Shown here: one piece after another, positions 43,859 to 54,435 of the stretch
How positions within the stretch are numbered: position 1 is the stretch's first letter
How the letters are laid out: each line of letters starts with the position of its first letter
Notes under the pieces: model-generated
The model's input: the letters and a program-made list of their open reading frames with translations, nothing else
Database searches by the model: none
What the model was told of the DNA's origin: nothing
Position numbers and translations under genes: made by a program
Source: Phytoseiulus persimilis
Lineage: Eukaryota > Arthropoda > Arachnida > Mesostigmata > Phytoseiidae
DNA length: 64,000 bases
Direction: 5' to 3'
NCBI GenBank assembly: GCA_037576195.1
Contig: CM075102.1
Span: 6,262,001-6,326,000 of the forward strand

Positions 43859-44110
43859 TCATTCATCGAGAATCTTTGAAATCCACATGCGAAGAGCTTG
43901 TCTGCAGTAACTGTGATTGTGAAGCCTGAAGGATGCTCGTGGGATTAACCCGTTAGCTTGGAGCCGGCGAATGAGGCCCGTTGATCCAATGTTATGTGTG
44001 TCCACATGCGTGGTATTTCGTAACGTCTCCGCAACCTGCGGCCGGATCGGAGCTCCTCGAACGTCCATATTCTCCCAAAGCGCTTGATGAGTGGTGCATC
44101 GATAAACTGG
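43859..44110 (-). pseudogene. possible Tc1-like transposase N-terminal relic
   Basis: The minus-strand frame reads PIRPQVAETLRN, then GSTGLIRRLQANGLIPRASF and CRQALRMWI. This is weakly like the helix-turn-helix region of Tc1 transposases (RRRLxxxGL followed by a short RxxRLxW-like block). No catalytic region is present. The assignment is tentative. Confidence 0.3.
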
Positions 44111-44177
44111 TTCGACGAAGAAACGCGACTGGTCTCCTGCAAGGTTCGATGCGGACTGCTTCTGCGTGTCTTGGGAG

Positions 44178-44395
44178 GTGATTCCAGGATCGATCTGAGC
44201 ATACTTTTCGAAGTCCAAGGCGGTAATTTCAGGGATCGCTCCGACCATACTTCCCGAAGTCTGAGGAGATGATTTCGGGAACACTCTGATCATACTTTCC
44301 TGGGTCTCGGAAGATGACTCCTGGTTCAATCCAACCATACTTTTCTGGGTCGAGGGAGGCGATTCCAAAATCGATCTGACCATACTTTTCGGAAT
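44178..44395 (-). repeat. 45-bp minisatellite, degenerate, inverted (about 5 units)
   Basis: Minus-strand units are recognisable from repeated GGATTCCAGGA/ATACTTT-type cores at about 45-bp spacing; heavily substituted. Confidence 0.75.
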
Positions 44396-44479
44396 CTATA
44401 GAGTTCCACGATTGTATCCGACAGCGTGTTAGTTGTTCCATGAGAATCTTCGAAGCCATCCACCAGAGTCTGATGAGAT

Positions 44480-45716
44480 CCATCCACCCCTCCAAAGTTG
44501 GAAAGTAATGGCCGAATTGGTCTCAGAATCACCCCTCCAAAGTTGGAAAGTAATGGCCAGATTGGTCTCAGAATCACCCCTCCAAAGTTGGAAAGTAATG
44601 GCCAGATTGGTTTCAGAATCACCCCTCCAAAGTTGGAAAGTTATGGCCGGATTGGTCGCGGAATCACCCCTCCAGAGTTGGGAAGCAATGGCCGGATTGG
44701 TCTCGGAATCACCCCTCCAGAGTTGGAAAGTAATGGCCGGATTGGTCTCGGAATCACCCCTCCAGAGTTGGAAAGCAATGGCCGGATTGGTCTCGGAATC
44801 ACCCCTCCAGAGTTGGAAAGTAATGGCCGGATTGGTCTCGGAATCACCCCTCCAGGGTTGGAAAGTAATGGCCAGATTGGTCTCGGAATCACCCCTCCAG
44901 AGTTGGGAAGTAATGGGCTTATTGGTCTTGGAATCACCCCTCCAGAGTTGGAAAGTAATGGCCAGATTGGTCACAGGATCACCCCTTCAGAGTTGAAAAG
45001 TAATGGCCAGGTTCGTCTCGTAATCATCCCTCCAGAGTTGGAAAGTAATGGCCAGATTGGTCTCGGAATCACCCCTCTAAAGTTGGAAAGTAATGGCCAG
45101 ATTGGTCTTGGAGTCACCCCTCCAGAGTTGGAAAGTAATGGCCAGATTGGTCTCGCGATTCCCCCCCCCCCCCCAGAGTTGGAAAGTAATGCTCAGATTG
45201 CTCCCGGAATCACCCCTCCAGGTTCGGGAAGTAATGCTCAGATTGCTCCCGGAATCATCCCTCCAGAGTTGGAAAGTAATGGCCACATTGGTCTCGCAAT
45301 CACCCCTCCAGAGTTGGGAAGTGATGGCCAGATTGGTCTCGGAATCACCCCTCCAGAGTTGGAAAGTAATGGCCAGATTGGTCTCGGAATCACCCCTCCA
45401 GAGTAGGAAAGTAATGGCCAGATTGGTCTCTGAATCACCCCTCCAGAGCTGGAAAGTTATGGCCGGATTGGTCCCGGAATCACCCCTCCAGAGTTGGAAA
45501 GTAATGGTCGGATTGGTCTCGGAAACACCCCTCCAAAGTTGGGAAGTAATGTCCAGATTGGTCTCGCAATCACCCCTCCAGAGTTAGAAACTAAAGGCCA
45601 GATTGGTCTCGTAATCACCCCTCCAGAGTTGGAAACTAATGGCCAGATTGGTCTCGGAATCACCCCTCCAGAGTTGGGAAGTAATGGCCTTATTGGTCTC
45701 TGAATCACTCCTCCAG
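44480..45716 (+). repeat. 45-bp minisatellite, second array, uniform subtype (about 27 units)
   Basis: Regular units with GAGTTGGAAAGTAATGGCCA followed by GATTGGTCTCGGAATCACCC. Stops are rare, so overlapping open frames of up to 302 codons (44498-45406) exist on both strands, each a 15-residue repeat such as ESNGQIGLGITPPEL. A poly(C) run (45162-45174) interrupts it. I consider it non-coding. Confidence 0.97.
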
Positions 45717-46072
45717 GTATTTCTATGATCGATTTTTATGATAAATGTATAGGAGAGGTAGTGGGGAAGGATATCCGATGACGATGGGATGAGGCCCAAG
45801 AGTCTGGCTGGCGTCATCACGGGGCAGTGCACCTTATCGTCAGAATTTGGATGCGGATGACAGTCTGGAGGGGGTCAAAGTTGGGGTAAATCGCGAGGGG
45901 GTAGGGGGAGGGGGGAGGGAGTGGGTGGCCTATGTCCTTCCCGGTGAGTCGCCCTAAATTATGCAATTTGTTCCAAGTCGATCCGAGCAATACCGGAGGA
46001 GCCTATTGGGGACAAACAAACAAACAAACGAACAAACAAACAGACCCTGGATTTTTATATATATAGACATAG
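45717..46072. other. unique spacer with purine-rich stretch and (ACAA)n
   Basis: A G-rich purine stretch at about 45890-45930, an (ACAA/ACGA) microsatellite at 46011-46041, then TTTATATATATAGACATAG directly before the duplicated module. No gene seen. Confidence 0.7.
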
Positions 46073-46074
46073 AC

Positions 46075-46095
46075 TAGCCGGCCTTCGGCCGACTA
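46075..46095 (+). repeat. hairpin at the module start
   Basis: CGGCC-TTC-GGCCG (46079-46091) inside TAG...CTA. The same sequence starts the second copy at 57688. The hairpin directly beside CTAG is reminiscent of a Helitron 3' terminus read on the minus strand, but the distance is shorter than usual. Confidence 0.6.
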
Positions 46096-46261
46096 CGCTG
46101 GCTTACCCGTCCCTTGCTTTGGGAGTCTATTGGTGACAGACACACATTGCCTTACCTGTAGTGTCATCGGGAAACTTTCGGGAGTGGCCACCGATTTTCG
46201 ATAGGATTCTGAGCTGGTATCGAGGCACTTTTCTCTCTCTTCACCGAGTCAGCATCATGGT

Positions 46262-46425
46262 TTTGAGAAGCATGGTCAGATTGGTCTCGTAATAACCCCT
46301 CCAGATTCAGAGAAGCATGGTCAGATCGGTCCCGGAATCAAATCTCCGGGCCCTGAAAAGTATGCCGGATCGACCTCGGAGTCACCCGCATGGGATCCCG
46401 GGAAGTATGGTGGAATCATCACCGA
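46262..46425 (+). repeat. 45-bp minisatellite, degenerate (about 4 units)
   Basis: Units with GGTCAGATTGGTCTCGTAAT and GGTCAGATCGGTCCCGGAAT, then increasingly diverged copies. The same four units occur at 57880-58035. Confidence 0.85.
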
Positions 46426-47690
46426 AGTATGATGAGAACGGGGAGAGACGTCGTACGGCCTCATTCGACATCGCCTGTCACCCCTCGGCAGCCCTCAACA
46501 GCCTCTCTGCCCCCTGGCACTCAGCGACACCTCGCGACACCCCGGGGCACCCCGCGACACACCATCGCGATACCATTTTTTACCGAATACCATTTTGGCC
46601 ATAACTTCCTCAGTTCTTGGAATTTTCTCGGGAATCAAGGAGTGATCGATGAAGGATGCAGAATTCGAATGGAAACAATGAAAATTTGGGGTCAGAAAAT
46701 GGTTTTAAAATTTACACATTTATTTTTTCGAGGTCCCCCAAAAAGTCATCGTGAAAACGTCAGTATTCATCCGATCGAGATCGGTCGCGTTGGACGAGTG
46801 GAAGGGAGCAATTCATTCGCCAGAAAACCGATTACAATGGATCAGCCGTTTCGGAGAAATCCGCCCGTGAGACATTTCATTTAATTGCTATAGGCTGGAA
46901 GGCGAGAGGGTTGCGAAACCTCGATCGACACGAATACGACGAGGCGATCGCTCTGGTTCGTGCGGAATACTGTCGAGCGCAGAATGTTTCGGTGTTTCAC
47001 ACTCTCCAACACAGTCACAATTTTATATCGGAAGAGGGACTCGCACCAATCGCCGGATACCTACCCGACATCCGAATCGGAGGCTCGACAAGTGAGGAGA
47101 GGGGCACTACGTCACGAAATTATCCGGCTTATGTTAGCTGTATCGTCAATATTGCAAGGTCCACTCCAATGATAGCGCGTCCCTGCGGACCTGCGAGCCG
47201 TTTCCGGAGATTCTCAGCGCTCGGGCTACGCAGCACAAATATCCAGGGAAAACTATCAATGAGGGAAAGCTAACATCTGAGCACGCTGGTTCCAGTTTCC
47301 GGGTAAATCTGACCACATTCCATCCTCAACGTATTGCGAGCCGCGCACATCTTGGGAAGTCAGTCCGAACTCACATGTACGAAACGTCTAAGAGAGCGGT
47401 TGCAGAGGTTCCGGAATATTTCCCATGATGCTATCGACTTCGTATTCGCCTCTGTAGAGACTCGAATTCGATTAATTGATTGAGTCGTTGGCAATATGAG
47501 CATGGGACCGATGCAGCGTGACCACCGGTGGTGGGATCTCGTTTAGTTGTCTTGATTTCCCGGAGCCTACTGCGATGCTCGAGCATCACCTCTGCGGGCC
47601 ATGAGTGCACGTTGACCGATGATTCTCTCAAGGCGCTCCCCACCCCGATTCCGGTGCTGGAGAGCATATCATCACTGCGACCCGTGTTTG
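46426..47690. other. module left part; no recognised gene
   Basis: GC-rich CGCGACACC-type short repeats (about 46490-46560), AT-rich sequence shared with 58613-58830, and a 120-aa frame at 46911-47273 (copy 59694-60068) with no motif I recognise. It lies upstream of the Gypsy RT relic and could be remains of the same element. Confidence 0.4.
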
Positions 47691-47699
47691 GGTTGCAGC

Positions 47700-48340
47700 A
47701 GTGCCTGCTTCCTCCGGCTCCGGCCTCCGAAAACTCGCCAGGATTGCAGGCTTATGGCGACCGGTCGGATATTTCAGAGCTCTAAACGCGATAACTGTGC
47801 CAGACAGATATCCAGTCCCTAATCTCGAGAACTTCGCTTTGAACCGCGATGACTGCCGTGTATTTAGCTCCATCGATCTGACTAAAGCGTCTCATCAAAT
47901 CCCTGTGGCAAAAGAGGACATTCACGAGACCGCTATCTGCACACGCTCCGGGCTGTACGAATACCTTCGGACGCCGTTCGGACTCGGGAACGCGGCCCAC
48001 ACGTTTCAACGCCTCATGGACTTGGTCACCCAATGATTAGATTTCGCATTTGTATATCGCGGTGATATCCTCCTAATACCTCGCAACGGCAAAGAACACC
48101 CCATGCATCTCAACCAACTATTCAGCTGCCTGATGTCTTACGGCCTTGGCATCAACATAGCCAAGTGCAGATTCGCTGAAGGATTATCTCCTCTCCCCGA
48201 TCGTGTTGAAGCCATCTGTGAATTTCTGCGCCGTCAAACAGCTGCAGCGATACCTCGATCAACTTCCATCGCCGCTTCACCCAAGACATCGCTCCAATAC
48301 TGATTCTGCTCTAGCGAAAAACTCGAATGGTTCGCAGCTG
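47700..48340 (+). pseudogene. Ty3/Gypsy reverse transcriptase relic, active site lost (copy 1)
   Basis: Blocks in order: RALNAITVPDRYPVPNLENF, CRVFSSIDLTKASHQIPV, YEYLRTPFGLGNAAHTFQRL, stop, FAFVYRGDILLIP and INIAKCRF, then GLSPLPDRVEAICEF. The YxDD box reads YRGD, so catalysis is lost. A 39-bp segment around LGHLVSAEG, kept in the second copy, is missing here. It resembles the Mag-like branch rather than the young Gypsy at 1472. Confidence 0.82.
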
Positions 48341-48379
48341 TATGTTTCCGGGAGGCCTCAAGGGTTCGCAATACTTCAG

Positions 48380-48905
48380 AAATGATTTTACCCTCACGGA
48401 TTGAGCCTGACAAGCTCCTGGGTATGTCAGAAAGAGAACGCTTGACCGATATCGCAATTTCAAAAAAGTTCGAGCAAATATCGAACACCTATATGATAAC
48501 AGTAGAGGCAGTCGACTGCTCGCGAATGCCAGAATGGGATGCCTACAGACTAGGAAATACAGGTCAAGATACACAGACATCGAAGCGACCTGCCAACGGT
48601 GGGGAAGGGAGGACGAAACTATGGAACGTGTGCTTCTTGGATGCGAAGAAATCCCGGATGCCGAGTGTACAATGCAGAAAATACTAGGACTACGCGAAGA
48701 GAGCACACCAAGAATGATATTCGACACCAAGAGATCACTTGAGAAGTGGGAACGGAAGAACGACCCAGACCGTATGCCCGAAGAAAAATAATAACCGCAC
48801 CGTCGACCAGGTGAGTCATCGCCCCGTATTGAGGGTCTTCAGCTATACTTGGAATGAAAATACAGCATGAAGATGATCAATGAACAATCAATCAATCAAT
48901 CCTTC
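48380..48905 (+). pseudogene. non-LTR retrotransposon 3' fragment with C-terminal zinc motif and (CAAT)n tail (copy 1)
   Basis: Reads DRYRNF-like, YDNSRGS, CLQTRKYRSRY and CQRWGREDETMERVLLGC; the second copy has the intact Cys as CQRCGREDETMEHVLLEC. A 3' untranslated part ends in (CAAT)n (about 48883-48899). It is related to, but distinct from, the FADD family. Confidence 0.75.
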
Positions 48906-49410
48906 CGACGCGAAATCGACTCGGGACCACATGAAATATCATGCTATAGATTGAAAAAGTCGGTCCGATCAGCATGAGTGAAGAAGTTCTCCCAAACAAA
49001 GACGATCTCTATTTCTCATCAGCCTCATGGAATCAAACGAAAGAGCTCCGGTACTTTTGCGGCTGCATAAGCCCAGTCAAACCCCGTTGTGGTTGCGAGT
49101 CACAGCAAGAGCTCAACCCTGACCGCACTCCCCTAAGGTCGCGGGTGTGCCCTCAAAACAGATAGGCAACTGCGTCTGTAACCGCGGGGCAGTGAGAGTG
49201 GGGGTTGAAACGCATTCCAACTCAAAAATTTGGGGCTCATCCATTGGTCGAACTAGGTACCGCCCACTTGAAATCAGCAGATAAAACGCTCGTAGTTATT
49301 GGGACTCTTCGCATTCGCCTGCGTGAGCTTACACGTTGGAGCTCGAGTTCGAAATTCGAACAGTTTCTCAATCCTCTTCCAGAGCCATCAAACACACAGA
49401 GAAGATCGCT
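48906..49410. other. leader of the capping-like ORF; no other gene seen
   Basis: Conserved in the second copy (about 61790-62286). An out-of-phase frame (49205-49507) is also conserved but overlaps the capping-like ORF and is probably incidental. Confidence 0.5.
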
Positions 49411-50454
49411 ATGCTCCAAACACAGCAATCCCTCAGCGTCACGGTGGCAAACCGCTTCGAGTCCCCTAACAGCTCGAGGAAGCTCATGGAGCAAGTTCCC
49501 GGTGTAACCTTCATCGAGGACGAAGAGAAGTCGTGCATGGTGCGGAAGGTGGCCGCCCAGCTCTCCGGACATCAGGGTGCCGGCTTCCCAGGAACGAAGC
49601 CGAGAAGTTTGGGAGTGCAAAACCTCCCAACGCTGACCAAGGAGCCATACGGAGTCACTTGGAAATCGGACGGAGTTCGTTTCCTAATGCTCATCGCCCA
49701 GGCCGGTGACATATATCTACTCGACGAGAGGAACAATGCTTTCTCAGTTGCGAATATGAAATTCCCATACCGGAAGGATCCTCGAAAGCACCTCTTCTGC
49801 ACCCTGCTCGACGGGGAAATGGTCTTTGACCGGGAAAACGGCAAGGTCCACCCTCGTTTTCTCGTTCGGGACATCGCTCATTTCCGGGTCGACAAGGTCC
49901 GCCTCATGAGCTTCGACATCAGGAAGTTGTGCATCGAGAAGGAAATCATCGGTGCGCGGAGTCAGGCCATTCTCGTCGGCCAGATCAAGGTAGTCGACGA
50001 GCCTTTCGAGATAGTGAAAAAGGAGACCTTCGGCCTCGATATGACCGAGAAGCTTCTCGCAGAAAAGTTCCGATCACAGGTTACCCACAATATCCGAGGG
50101 ATATTACTCCAGCCCACACGGACAGCCTACACCCCCGGAGTTTGTCCCGGTCTTCTCGAATGGCACAGCTGTCAGTCTACGGACCAATCATCAGGGTCCC
50201 AACTGTCCAAAGACGACCTTCTAGGCTTCATACGCTCGAAGTTTGGAGTAACAAGGAAGAAATCGGCGTCTGCAGTCGGGGAAGCTTCTCCTGAGAGGCG
50301 AGCGGAGCCAACAACAGTTATGAATACTGAGAGCATCGGTTCCAAAAGATCCAGAGAGGATAGCGGCACCGGGAACTGTAGAGCTCTCAAAAAACAGAAA
50401 TTTTCAAGTGAGCGAACTCCTGTCGACTACACTGACCTCCAAGAGTTATTCTGA
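49411..50454 (+). CDS. mRNA guanylyltransferase-like protein, truncated capping enzyme (copy 1)
   Basis: 347 aa from ATG 49411; the same frame is open 25 codons further up from a TTG. It matches the nucleotidyltransferase domain of metazoan capping enzymes: GFPGTKPRSLGVQN, then WKSDG with K85, the position of the Lys that takes GMP (usual motif KxDG), LLDGEMVFDRENGKVHPRFL (motifs III/IIIa, about 132-151), and KLLAEKFRSQVTHN. Motif IV, normally EDGLIFQP-like, reads NIRGILLQP, and the motif V/OB-fold part is replaced after LLEWHS by a Ser/Lys-rich tail with KRSRED and KKQKF. The RNA triphosphatase domain is absent. No introns; AATAAA 18 bp after the stop. Probably a retrocopy or captured gene, catalytically doubtful. 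Confidence 0.75.
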   Translation: MLQTQQSLSVTVANRFESPNSSRKLMEQVPGVTFIEDEEKSCMVRKVAAQLSGHQGAGFPGTKPRSLGVQNLPTLTKEPYGVTWKSDGVRFLMLIAQAGDIYLLDERNNAFSVANMKFPYRKDPRKHLFCTLLDGEMVFDRENGKVHPRFLVRDIAHFRVDKVRLMSFDIRKLCIEKEIIGARSQAILVGQIKVVDEPFEIVKKETFGLDMTEKLLAEKFRSQVTHNIRGILLQPTRTAYTPGVCPGLLEWHSCQSTDQSSGSQLSKDDLLGFIRSKFGVTRKKSASAVGEASPERRAEPTTVMNTESIGSKRSREDSGTGNCRALKKQKFSSERTPVDYTDLQELF

Positions 50455-53400
50455 TTGCCTTCATCAGTGTTAATAAATTCATGTAGCCGAAATATTTTCG
50501 ATATCATTTGCTTTTTTCTTGGGAGAACAACTCACGGAGGAAACGCTCGATGATTCACAAAAGGAACTGTGGGTGCGGAGGAAAGGAAGAATGATAATGG
50601 GAGAAGAGCCATAAGAATGGGAGCGAAGGGCACCCCAAAGGAGAGATTCGCGAGGGAAGAACGTGGAGTCATACTGTGCAGAACGAGTGGTGAATAATTG
50701 TAAAGGATAGGGCTGTTGTTTCGGACTATGTCTGATTACTGGTCCCGAAGAGGAGAGATTTCAGCTGAACACGGAAGTGGAAGTGTCAGTAGAATCGACA
50801 GGAGTCGGCAATGATTCGAGAGAGCAGGGCAGAGGGGATTCATGTTTTCTTTTCCACGACGTCGCTCGATGTGAAAGATGTCAGAACCACTAACGAGGAG
50901 TCAGAGAACTCCTTCTTAGGTGTTCTCAAGGCTGAACCGATTCTACTCCATCTCCACGCGATCCACAGCTTATTCCGCTCGCGAACGTGTTCAGAGCTGA
51001 CGTTGACCTACGCTAGCAGATCTACGATTGTTGCCAAACCCGCTCGGGATCCTTGAGGAAAGACCCAGGTTGTTGGTCTACTGGCCTCAGCCGCTTGTCC
51101 GGACTCCGCGGAGCGAACTTGGTTGGAGATTTGCAAGCGTGTCGCTCGCACCGTGTGCTCACGGTCGGGTTGCAACTTGTGTGTTGTCGGCTGTTAGCAA
51201 ACAGTCGACCGAGCCGCAGTGATGTTCGCTTCACGAAGCCGACGTGCAACGTTGGCTCGTTCATTTCGGATGGACAGAGATGCTGTCTCGGCTCTCCATC
51301 CTCTGGCCGGAATAATACTCTAGTAGCGTTTCTGGAACGCTAGGAACTCTGAGCTCCAGAGCGGTGCGCTGGGGCTTGCCAAAACTCCACGGTCTCCGGG
51401 GAGACCTTGGAAGATTCCGCAACAACGATTTGTTGGAACTGTGATGAGCATACGACTGATTCAGCGACTTTCCTTCCTTGCAGCTACCGTAATTTCTCAT
51501 CCGATCACGAATCTCCGCGGTTCGAGGAGCGGTTACGGTCTATGAAGGACCTTCCTGATAACATCTCAGGATGTTTGCTCTGTTACCATCTCTTCCCCAA
51601 CGTAGAAAACACTTTTGCGATTGATTGAGGCTGGAAACTGTTACGGTATCGAGACCACTCGAACGGCAGGCGTCGATTGCGTTATACCTTGGCTGATCCA
51701 TGTTATGGAGTACTGCTGCTTACTCCATAGCATGGATCAACAAACGTGTCGAGTAATCATTCGGACACCGGAGGAGGAATTCGCAACGATATCTCCGAAT
51801 CCCAACCGTGCTCGGAGACGTTTGCAGAACCGGCTCTGGCGTCAACTGGCATAGCTGGCAAGGTTCGATAGCCACTGAGATAAGGAATTGAGGTGACAAA
51901 CTTAACACTCTTCCTTGTCAAATATTTTGACGAGCTAACTAATCCCATTGGAGTCTGGGGGGCATCGCGGATTGTGGCTTGCTCCTACACTTCAGTTCGC
52001 TCCAGGGCCAGCAGAGGCCAAGGAATGGTTCCAGCAAGGAACATCAAGGCCTCTGTAGATGTAGTTCTGTAGCATCTGGAAACTCGGATGCATGTTAATC
52101 TCTAGGCTTTCTCGAGGGCATCTCTGGCGCAAAATCTCGGGTGCGGGTTCGAATCCCAAAATCTCTGATTCTGAGCTAATAATAATGACAGATTTATTGC
52201 GTGTTAGTTACACATGGTGCTCTGCACCTCCCAGTTTATCGAGTCCGGCTCTCATCTCACACACTATAGCATGATATCGTGGACAGCTCTGACCGCAGTA
52301 TTTACATGAACACATATCACTTAGCGCATGACAATTCTCTCTTCTACACAGTTGATTGTGGAACCCGTGTATGAGGTATCTAGCGAAGAGGTGCCTTCTT
52401 GGGTACATTGCGGCACTCCACATTCCGCGGTGTTCGAGGATCGGATCCCCTTCAAGCTCCGTGCGTATCGCCCCGACCTTATGCTTCCAATCCTTGATGA
52501 TTTCGGGAAACGCTGGCGGGTTTCCTGCCCAGAGTCTTCTTCACATGATCTCCACAAAGGGCACATCACTGTCCGACAGCACGTACAAGTGACGATTTCG
52601 TGCGCTTTTATGGGCTCGAAAGGCTCGTTCGAGATAAGTGTAGCTCTCGAGTTCTCGAAAATCTCTCACTCTGAGATGTCTCCATAGGCGATCCATACCG
52701 TAAGAGAGTTTTGGTAGGGCTTTTATGAGCATTGTATGAGATTTGTAGGGGTCTCCGTACATTGTAGCGATCGTATTGCAGCAAACCTGTTCGACATGCT
52801 CCGTGAAGCATGTCCCAGTTGTCTGCAAGCGAAGTCCGAGGTATTTTGCTGATGACACGAATTCCAATTGGTTTCCTTTCCACAAAATTCGGTCATGTCG
52901 GCTGGGTCGGCTTCCTCGTCTGATATTCATCACCACTGTCTTTGAAGCATTGAGTCGTAGTCCTTCGTCCTCAAGATGTTCGCTCACTACGTCGAGCATC
53001 TCTTGGAGTAGGCTCCGACTTCGATGGAGAATGATAATGTCATCCGCTAACATCGTGATCGTCCTTGTTCTACATTCGTCAATGACCTTCGCGTGGAGCT
53101 CTGCAAGAAGGAGTGAGAACCCCGTGTACCTTAGTGGATCGCCTTGTGGTGTTCCGCGGTTCTGTTGTATGTCAACGCTGATTCCCGCTCCGATGTTGAC
53201 TTCGAGGGAGTCTTCGTGGTAGAAACTCTCAATGACTATGAGGAGTAGCCCATTGACTCCTGCTCGCTTGAAAGCGCTTACCATTATCTGTCTTGGTGCT
53301 AAATCGAAAGCTTTCTGACAGTCTATCAGAATGGCAAACGTATGCCCCTTCGTGGCGAGACTTCTCTCTATTTCCGACATCACGACGTGGAGCGCGTCTT

Positions 53401-54245
53401 GCTTTCCAAGGCCTCGTCGGAAACCGAACTGCTGCGGGGGCAGGTGGTCTTCGATCAAGTACTGGATTCTTCTGATTCCCTTGAAGAAAATTTTCTTGAG
53501 GGTCGTCTCGCTCGCGATCCCCCTGAAGAGATCCAAGTTGCTCTTTGAATCCGCTGGCTTGCCTTTGAACAGTAGCGTGAGTCGGGCCAGATGCCACGAA
53601 CTCGGTACTCTTCCTCCTTGCATGATATTGTTGAAGAGACGCGCGATAAGCTCTGCTGTGATGTGGATGGTCGCTTTCCAGTGTTCGTAGTATAGGCCGT
53701 CAGGGCCCGCACTCTTCCCTTTCGGCAGAGACCTGACGACTTCTTGAACTTCTAGGCGCGTCCACGGGACGTTGATCAACCACTGGTCGAAGCTTGACGG
53801 TAATTCGACATTTGCTTCTGGTGGTGCTGTTTCCGGATCGAATAGAAGTCTCTCAAAATGTTCCCTGACCGACTCCGTGGTTGAATTGCAGACGCTTCTG
53901 TTCTTCCGTTTGATTATGTATCGGTATGGTTCTTCTTCCGCGTTTGATACCATCTACCGTTCGTCTTCTTCAGCGGTTCGCAACTTGCTCGCCTTGACTT
54001 CCGCGTGGTATTCTATCTGGGCGCGACGGTATTCTTCCTTGGCCTCCTGTGCTCTGTTACGCAGTCTCCTCAAAGATCCTTTGACTTGTGGAGTAGTTGT
54101 CGGCACTCTGTGGTGAACCATCGCTTCGTCTGTTTTCTCCGTTTCGCCTTTCGGGGGCCGTATGACATGAACTTAACGATGATTCCTTCTGTTATGTCCG
54201 GGTCTCCGAATTCGATTCGCTGGTCGTGTATCACGTGCTCCAGTT
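50199..54245 (-). repeat. right arm of the large inverted duplication
   Basis: Inverse copy of 35035-39247. About 140 bp near 50621 present in the left arm and in the 63-kb copy are missing. Confidence 0.85.
50455..52182. other. spacer between capping-like ORF and LADD element
   Basis: Corresponds to 37122-38988 inverted. It contains AATAAA at 50472-50477 (likely poly(A) signal of the capping-like ORF), the small frame 50811-51056 (MIRESRAEGIHVFFSTTSLD), and the 19-bp hairpin at 51694-51739. A GGGTTCGAATCCC at about 52145 resembles a tRNA B box, but no tRNA fold was found around it. Confidence 0.6.
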
Positions 54246-54425
54246 CGTTCTCCATCGATTGAGACTGAATTATTCGGGAGTATCGCATCTCTTGCCGGGA
54301 GTGCAGATTCCGCCGTATTCCTCGAGGTTCTACCTCTAAGTGAACTGGGAGATGCTTTCTTACTGGATGATTCCAGACTGAGTATGATTTTACTTTGACG
54401 GCTTGATCTGCCACACTGTCAGACA
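52183..54425 (-). mobile_element. LADD-family non-LTR retrotransposon, inverted copy
   Basis: Same 3' tail and same flanking bases as the copy at 35036-37121, with about 180 bp more at its 5' end. The 5' end abuts the Helitron relic. Confidence 0.85.
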
Positions 54426-54435
54426 TTGCTTGCAT
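52208..54435 (-). pseudogene. LADD-family reverse transcriptase, inverted copy
   Basis: A 470-aa frame (53953-52541) carries all RT blocks including LADD (MLADDIIILH, about 53040), followed by a TGA after FVEIM and then the C-terminal CKYCGQSCPRYHAIVC frame (52423-52208). Upstream, 54435-54070 reads into the endonuclease-RT linker (HDQRIEFGDPDITEG, RKQTKRWFTTECRQ). Its stops differ from those in the plus-strand copy, showing separate decay after duplication. Confidence 0.82.

Noticed and set aside
46074..46095. Hairpin as a proven Helitron 3' end
   Set aside because: CTAG next to a GC hairpin is suggestive on the minus strand, but the spacing is shorter than usual and no matching 5' end was identified.
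37139..52157. tRNA gene or tRNA-derived SINE from GGGTTCGAATCCC (about 52145; inverted at about 37148)
   Set aside because: The B-box match is good but no A box, anticodon arm or acceptor stem could be fitted around it.
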